In this document: positions 29,154 through 33,720 of the stretch, in pieces
Position numbering within the stretch: the first letter of the stretch is position 1
Layout: every line of letters starts with the position of its first letter
Assembly (NCBI RefSeq): GCF_947489565.1
Contig: NZ_CANLEA010000038.1
Coordinates: forward strand, 1 to 33,720
Reading direction: 5' to 3'
From: an uncultured Kordia sp.
GTDB taxonomy: Bacteria > Bacteroidota > Bacteroidia > Flavobacteriales > Flavobacteriaceae
DNA length: 33,720 nt
Position numbers and translations under genes: made by a program
Notes under the pieces: generated by a model
Told to the model about the DNA's origin: nothing
Database searches by the model: none
What the model saw: the letters and a program-made list of their open reading frames with translations, nothing else

Positions 29154-32100
29154 ATGTACTTAATATTTGATACCGAAACCACAGGTTTACCAAAGCGTTG
29201 GGACGCACCAATTTCTGATACAGACAATTGGCCAAGATGTATACAAATTGCTTGGCAATTGCATGATGAATTGGGGAATCTTATTGAGCATCAAGACTAT
29301 TTGGTACAGCCTGATGGATTTAATATTCCGTATGATGCTGAAAAAATTCATGGAATTTCTACAGAATTAGCAGTCGAAGAAGGGATAACCTTAGATGAAG
29401 TATTGTCAAAATTCAACATTGCCTTGTCCAAAGCAAAATTTATCGTAGGACAAAATGTAGGTTTTGATGTCAATATTATGGGCGCAGAATTCTATCGTGA
29501 AGGTGTTGAAAATAATTTACAAGAATTACCCGTATTAGATACATGTACGGAAGCAACGGCAAGTCTTTGTCAATTGCCAGGAGGAAGATTTGGGAAGTTT
29601 AAGTTACCAACACTAACTGAATTACATCAGTATCTTTTTGGAGTTGGTTTTGGCGAAGCGCATAATGCAACTGCCGATGTTGAAGCAACTACGCGTTGTT
29701 TCTTAGAACTCATTAGAAGAAAAGAATATACAATTGAGCAGCTAGATGTTGCGCCAGATTATTTTGAACGTTTCTCGGAAAACAATCCGCAGTCAATCGA
29801 AATGATCGGATTGAAACATATCAATCTCAAAGCAGCATCAGAGAAAATCCGAAAACGTTTAGCCAAAACACAACAAGGCGAAGGTATTTCTCAACAAGAA
29901 ATTGAAGAAAATCTTGAAGCTTTAAAAAATGCGCCGTTTTCACACTTACACAATCATTCGCAATTCTCAGTATTGCAATCTACGTCAAGTATTGGCGATT
30001 TGGTAAAAGCAGCCGGAAAGTATAACATGCAAGCCGTGTCTATCACCGATCATGCAAATATGATGGGCGCGTTTCACTTTGTAAAAGAAGTGAGCAGTTA
30101 TAATAAAGGTGTCAAAGCTAAAATTGCGGAAGCGGAGGAAAAAGGAGAAACTACAGATGCACAAATATTAAAACCTATTGTAGGTTGCGAATTTTTTGTT
30201 TGTGAAGATCATGAAGATAAAACCAGAAAAGACAATGGATATCAAATAGTTCTTTTAGCCAAAAACAAAAATGGCTATCACAACTTGGCAAAAATGTCTT
30301 CCATTGCTTATACAAAAGGATTCTACTACGTACCACGAATCGATAAAAAAGTAATTGAGCAATACAAAGAAGATGTCATTGTATTGACTGGAAACTTATA
30401 CGGAGAAGTACCAAGCAAAGTGTTAAATGTCGGAGAAACTCAAGCAGAAGAAGCATTACTTTGGTGGAAAGAGACGTTTCAAGATGATTTGTATGTAGAA
30501 ATCATGCGTCACGATCAAGAAGATGAGAATCGTGTAAATGAAGTCTTGGTCAAACTAGCCAAAAAGCATGATGTTACCTTAGTAGCAACGAACAATACAT
30601 ATTACATCGCACAAGAAGATGCAACAGCACATGATGTTTTATTATGTGTAAAAGATGGTGAAAAACAAGCAACGCCAATTGGTCGCGGACGTGGTTATCG
30701 CTACGGATTGCCAAATCAAGAATATTATTTCAAGTCGCCAGACGAAATGAAAACCTTGTTCAAAGATTTGCCGCAAGCCATTCTTTCTATACAAGAAATT
30801 ATAGACAAAGTAGAGCCATTTGAACTCGCCCGTGATGTATTATTACCTGCGTTCGATATTCCAGAAGAATTCCAGTTCGAAGAAGATAAAATGGATGGTG
30901 GAAAACGTGGAGAAAACAAATATTTACGTCACCTAACCTACGAAGGTGCAAAAAAGAGGTATGGTGAAATTACACCAGAAATTGAAGAGCGACTCGATTT
31001 TGAGTTAGCAACTATTGAAAATACAGGATATCCAGGATACTTCTTAATTGTAGAAGATTTTATCCGCGAAGCGCGAAACATGGACGTTTCCGTTGGGCCA
31101 GGTCGTGGATCTGCCGCAGGATCGGTAGTAGCCTATTGCTTATGGATTACCAATATTGATCCGATGTTGTACGATCTACTTTTTGAGCGTTTCTTAAATC
31201 CTGATCGTGTATCCATGCCCGATATTGATATTGACTTTGATGATGAAGGACGTGGTCGTGTCATGCAATATGTAATTGACAAATATGGTGCGAATCAAGT
31301 AGCGCAAATTATTACCTACGGAACCATGGCAGCAAAATCTTCCATTCGTGATACAGCACGTGTGTTAGATTTGCCATTGAGTGATGCAGACAGAATTGCA
31401 AAGCTGATTCCGAATACCAAATTGGCAAAGATTTTTGGAAAATCGGAAGCAGAACTCAAACAAAAATTTAGAGCGGAAGAAGTTGTCCTTATCAACGAAT
31501 TGGTGAATATTTCGGAGGAAGATGGTTTGGAGGCTGAAACGGTCAACATGGCGCGTGTCTTAGAAGGTTCGGTTCGTAACACCGGAATTCACGCTTGTGG
31601 TGTCATCATTACACCAGATGATATTACAAAGTTCGTTCCTGTTGCTTTGGCGAAAGATTCAGATATGTACTGTACACAATTTGATAACTCAGTTGTGGAA
31701 AGTGCAGGTTTGCTAAAAATGGACTTCTTAGGTCTAAAAACACTTACGCTAATAAAAGATACCGTCAAGCTAGTTAAATATAAGCACGATGTTGAAATTG
31801 ACATTGAAAATATTCCGCTTGACGATGAAGAAACCTATGCATTATTCCAGCGAGGAGAAACGGTAGGTGTGTTCCAGTATGAATCTCCCGGAATGCAGAA
31901 GCACATGAAATCGTTGAAACCAACAACCTTTGCCGATCTCATTGCCATGAACGCATTGTATCGTCCAGGACCGATGGAATACATTCCGAGTTTCATTAGA
32001 AGAAAACACGGAGAAGAAGATATTGAGTACGATTTAGATGCCTGTGAAGAATACTTAGAAGAAACTTACGGAATTACAGTATATCAGGAGCAAGTGATGC

Positions 32101-33536
32101 TGCTGTCGCAGAAATTGGCAGACTTTACCAAAGGTGAAGCCGATGTCTTGCGAAAAGCGATGGGTAAAAAACAGAAAGCTGTACTGGATAAAATGAAGCC
32201 GAAATTTATCTCGCAAGCATCTGAAAAAGGGCATGCAGAAGATAGACTTGAAAAAATCTGGAAAGACTGGGAAGCATTTGCAGCTTATGCCTTCAACAAA
32301 TCGCATTCAACCTGTTATGCTTGGATTGCCTATCAAACAGCTTATTTAAAAGCACATTATCCTGCAGAATATATGGCAGCGGTACTTTCCAACAATATGA
32401 ACGATATCAAAACGATTACTTTCTTTATGGAAGAATGTAAACGTATGAAATTGGACGTACTTGGTCCAGATGTGAATGAATCGTTCTATAAATTTACCGT
32501 AAATGATCAAGGAGCAGTACGTTTTGGAATGGGCGCAATTAAAGGAGTTGGACATGGCGCTGTAAAAACTATTGTAAAAGAACGTTCGGAAGGAAAATAT
32601 AAGTCTGTATTCGATTTGGCGAAACGAATAGATCTTCGCGCAGCAAACAAAAAAGCTTTTGAAAACTTAGCACTTGCTGGAGGATTTGATTCTTTTGGAG
32701 ATACACACAGAGCGCAATATTTCCATGCAGAAAATGATGGCATCACATTTTTAGAAAAAGCAGTAAAATACGGAGCAAAATTTCAAGAAAATAAAAACTC
32801 AGCACAAGTTAGTTTGTTTGGTGAAGCAAGCGAAGTGCAAATAGAAGAACCCAAAGTGCCGCCAGCAGAAGAATGGGGAACCATGGAGAAATTGGCGCGT
32901 GAAAAGGAAGTAGTAGGAATTTATATTTCGGGACATCCTTTGGATGATTTTAAAGCGGAAATGAAATTTTTCTGTAAAGGTGACTTGTCCTATTTCTCTC
33001 AAATGGAAAACTATGTAAATCGTGAAATTCCTTTTGCGGGCGTTGTGACGGAAGTACAACACAGAGTTTCTAAAAACGGAAAAGGTTGGGCATTATTTAC
33101 TGTAGAAGATTATTTGGAATCGTATGAATTTCGAATTTTTGGAGAAGATTATTTAAAGTTCAGACACTTCTTTGTGCCGAATTCATTCGTATACATAAAA
33201 GCATTCATAAAAGAAGGTTGGGTAAATAAGGACACAGGAAAACGCGGAGATCCTAGAATTCAATTCAATTCCATGCAATTATTGCAAGATGTGATGGAAT
33301 CGGCGGCGAGAAAGTTAACTATTCAATTGGATGTAAATAAATTAGAAGAAAAAACACTCGATTTTATCAATGAAATCTTAGAAACACATAAAGGTGATAA
33401 ATCGTTGCATTTTACGTTGTATGAAGCAAAAGAAAAGATAAAATTGCAATCGCCAAGTAAAAAGAAAAAAGTAAACATTACGCAGGAATTATTGGATGCT
33501 TTAGCGGAAGAAAATATTTTGTATAAAATCAACTAA
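29154..33536 (+). CDS. dnaE: DNA polymerase III alpha subunit with N-terminal proofreading exonuclease
   Basis: The 1460-aa replicative polymerase is about 300 residues longer than E. coli DnaE because a DEDD-type 3'-5' exonuclease precedes it. Its motifs are FDTETTG (D6, E8), VGQNVGFDVNIM, and HNATADVEAT (His and Asp). The PHP domain starts near residue 262 (HLHNHSQFSVLQS). The polymerase palm has GPGRGSAAGS and PDIDIDFDDEGR (about 688-699). A beta-clamp-binding motif QVSLFG lies near residue 1218, and an OB domain near 1300. The fused exonuclease suggests proofreading in cis, a known Bacteroidetes arrangement. The gene is divergent from rpsP and complete; its stop lies 12 bp before a microsatellite. 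Confidence 0.97.
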   Translation: MYLIFDTETTGLPKRWDAPISDTDNWPRCIQIAWQLHDELGNLIEHQDYLVQPDGFNIPYDAEKIHGISTELAVEEGITLDEVLSKFNIALSKAKFIVGQNVGFDVNIMGAEFYREGVENNLQELPVLDTCTEATASLCQLPGGRFGKFKLPTLTELHQYLFGVGFGEAHNATADVEATTRCFLELIRRKEYTIEQLDVAPDYFERFSENNPQSIEMIGLKHINLKAASEKIRKRLAKTQQGEGISQQEIEENLEALKNAPFSHLHNHSQFSVLQSTSSIGDLVKAAGKYNMQAVSITDHANMMGAFHFVKEVSSYNKGVKAKIAEAEEKGETTDAQILKPIVGCEFFVCEDHEDKTRKDNGYQIVLLAKNKNGYHNLAKMSSIAYTKGFYYVPRIDKKVIEQYKEDVIVLTGNLYGEVPSKVLNVGETQAEEALLWWKETFQDDLYVEIMRHDQEDENRVNEVLVKLAKKHDVTLVATNNTYYIAQEDATAHDVLLCVKDGEKQATPIGRGRGYRYGLPNQEYYFKSPDEMKTLFKDLPQAILSIQEIIDKVEPFELARDVLLPAFDIPEEFQFEEDKMDGGKRGENKYLRHLTYEGAKKRYGEITPEIEERLDFELATIENTGYPGYFLIVEDFIREARNMDVSVGPGRGSAAGSVVAYCLWITNIDPMLYDLLFERFLNPDRVSMPDIDIDFDDEGRGRVMQYVIDKYGANQVAQIITYGTMAAKSSIRDTARVLDLPLSDADRIAKLIPNTKLAKIFGKSEAELKQKFRAEEVVLINELVNISEEDGLEAETVNMARVLEGSVRNTGIHACGVIITPDDITKFVPVALAKDSDMYCTQFDNSVVESAGLLKMDFLGLKTLTLIKDTVKLVKYKHDVEIDIENIPLDDEETYALFQRGETVGVFQYESPGMQKHMKSLKPTTFADLIAMNALYRPGPMEYIPSFIRRKHGEEDIEYDLDACEEYLEETYGITVYQEQVMLLSQKLADFTKGEADVLRKAMGKKQKAVLDKMKPKFISQASEKGHAEDRLEKIWKDWEAFAAYAFNKSHSTCYAWIAYQTAYLKAHYPAEYMAAVLSNNMNDIKTITFFMEECKRMKLDVLGPDVNESFYKFTVNDQGAVRFGMGAIKGVGHGAVKTIVKERSEGKYKSVFDLAKRIDLRAANKKAFENLALAGGFDSFGDTHRAQYFHAENDGITFLEKAVKYGAKFQENKNSAQVSLFGEASEVQIEEPKVPPAEEWGTMEKLAREKEVVGIYISGHPLDDFKAEMKFFCKGDLSYFSQMENYVNREIPFAGVVTEVQHRVSKNGKGWALFTVEDYLESYEFRIFGEDYLKFRHFFVPNSFVYIKAFIKEGWVNKDTGKRGDPRIQFNSMQLLQDVMESAARKLTIQLDVNKLEEKTLDFINEILETHKGDKSLHFTLYEAKEKIKLQSPSKKKKVNITQELLDALAEENILYKIN

Positions 33537-33548
33537 GAATGTTTATTG

Positions 33549-33660
33549 GCTAAATGCTAAATGCTAAATGCTAAATGCTAAATGCTAAATGCTAAATGCT
33601 GAATGCTGAATGCTGAATGCTGAATGCTGAATGTTGAATGTTGAATTTTGAATGTTGAAT
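33549..33660. repeat. 7-bp tandem array, 16 units
   Basis: There are seven GCTAAAT units, then five GCTGAAT, then GTTGAAT twice, TTTGAAT and GTTGAAT, without any break in phase over 112 bp. It begins 12 bp after the dnaE stop. The ordered change of unit type suggests stepwise expansion. The last 60 bases of the window show nothing further. Confidence 0.95.
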
Positions 33661-33720
33661 TGTTTGTGAAACGGTTCAATTCGTGGAAATGATTAAGATA
33701 AAGCAATAGAAAAACCATTC

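Overview
The window reads as chromosomal DNA of a marine Flavobacteriaceae bacterium, possibly Kordia or a close relative. Genus is inference. The family assignment rests on the low GC content, Bacteroidetes-type promoters (TTTG, about 19 bp, TAnnTTTG), a DnaE with an N-terminal proofreading exonuclease, a FolK-deoxynucleoside kinase fusion, S16 with a long acidic tail, and pinensin-type lanthipeptide leaders.

Layout. 1-746: three and a third copies of a 200-bp tandem repeat and a short interspersed repeat. 747-5514 (minus): a LysE-type exporter, a 50-aa RiPP-like precursor, a large AsmA-like protein and a YhhQ-type queuosine-precursor transporter. 5580-7207 (plus): four consecutive small Cys-rich precursor genes with the leader LxLxKxx(I/V)xxL...GG, each followed by a hairpin, interrupted by a decayed second copy of the 3' end of sppA. 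7231-14336: sppA (minus), folK-dNK fusion (plus), a composite repeat island, a SpoU/TrmH RNA methyltransferase (minus) behind a 166-bp hairpin element, mutS (plus), then tRNA-Gly and tRNA-Leu. 14399-22172 (minus): a tightly coupled five-gene operon of planctomycete-type cytochrome, DUF1549/DUF1553, DUF1501, NHL-propeller and sugar-binding-like proteins. 22381-25200 (plus): a membrane-bound TPR/AraC regulator, another precursor, a candidate small RNA and a 53-aa Cys/Lys peptide. 25215-28840 (minus): glutaryl-CoA dehydrogenase, trmN6, a RibA-like protein, rimM and rpsP. 29154-33536 (plus): dnaE, then a 7-bp microsatellite.

The most interesting signal is a dispersed small-peptide regulon. Six precursor peptides of the Bacteroidetes class I lanthipeptide type sit in three loci with no LanB, LanC, protease or exporter in the window, so any maturation must be supplied from elsewhere. 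Four of them, plus the unrelated 53-aa Cys/Lys peptide, carry the palindrome ATTTATAAAT (one as ATTTA-CA-TAAAT) centred about 55 bp upstream of the predicted transcription start. The spacing is constant within 1-2 bp, which suggests one common activator. A second dyad, TTACGG-N5-CCGTAA, precedes the precursor at 1548-1700, a candidate small RNA and the glutaryl-CoA dehydrogenase gene, and appears in weak form before the precursor at 6410. The sppA 3' remnant indicates that the precursor array grew by tandem duplication that carried part of the neighbouring gene with it.
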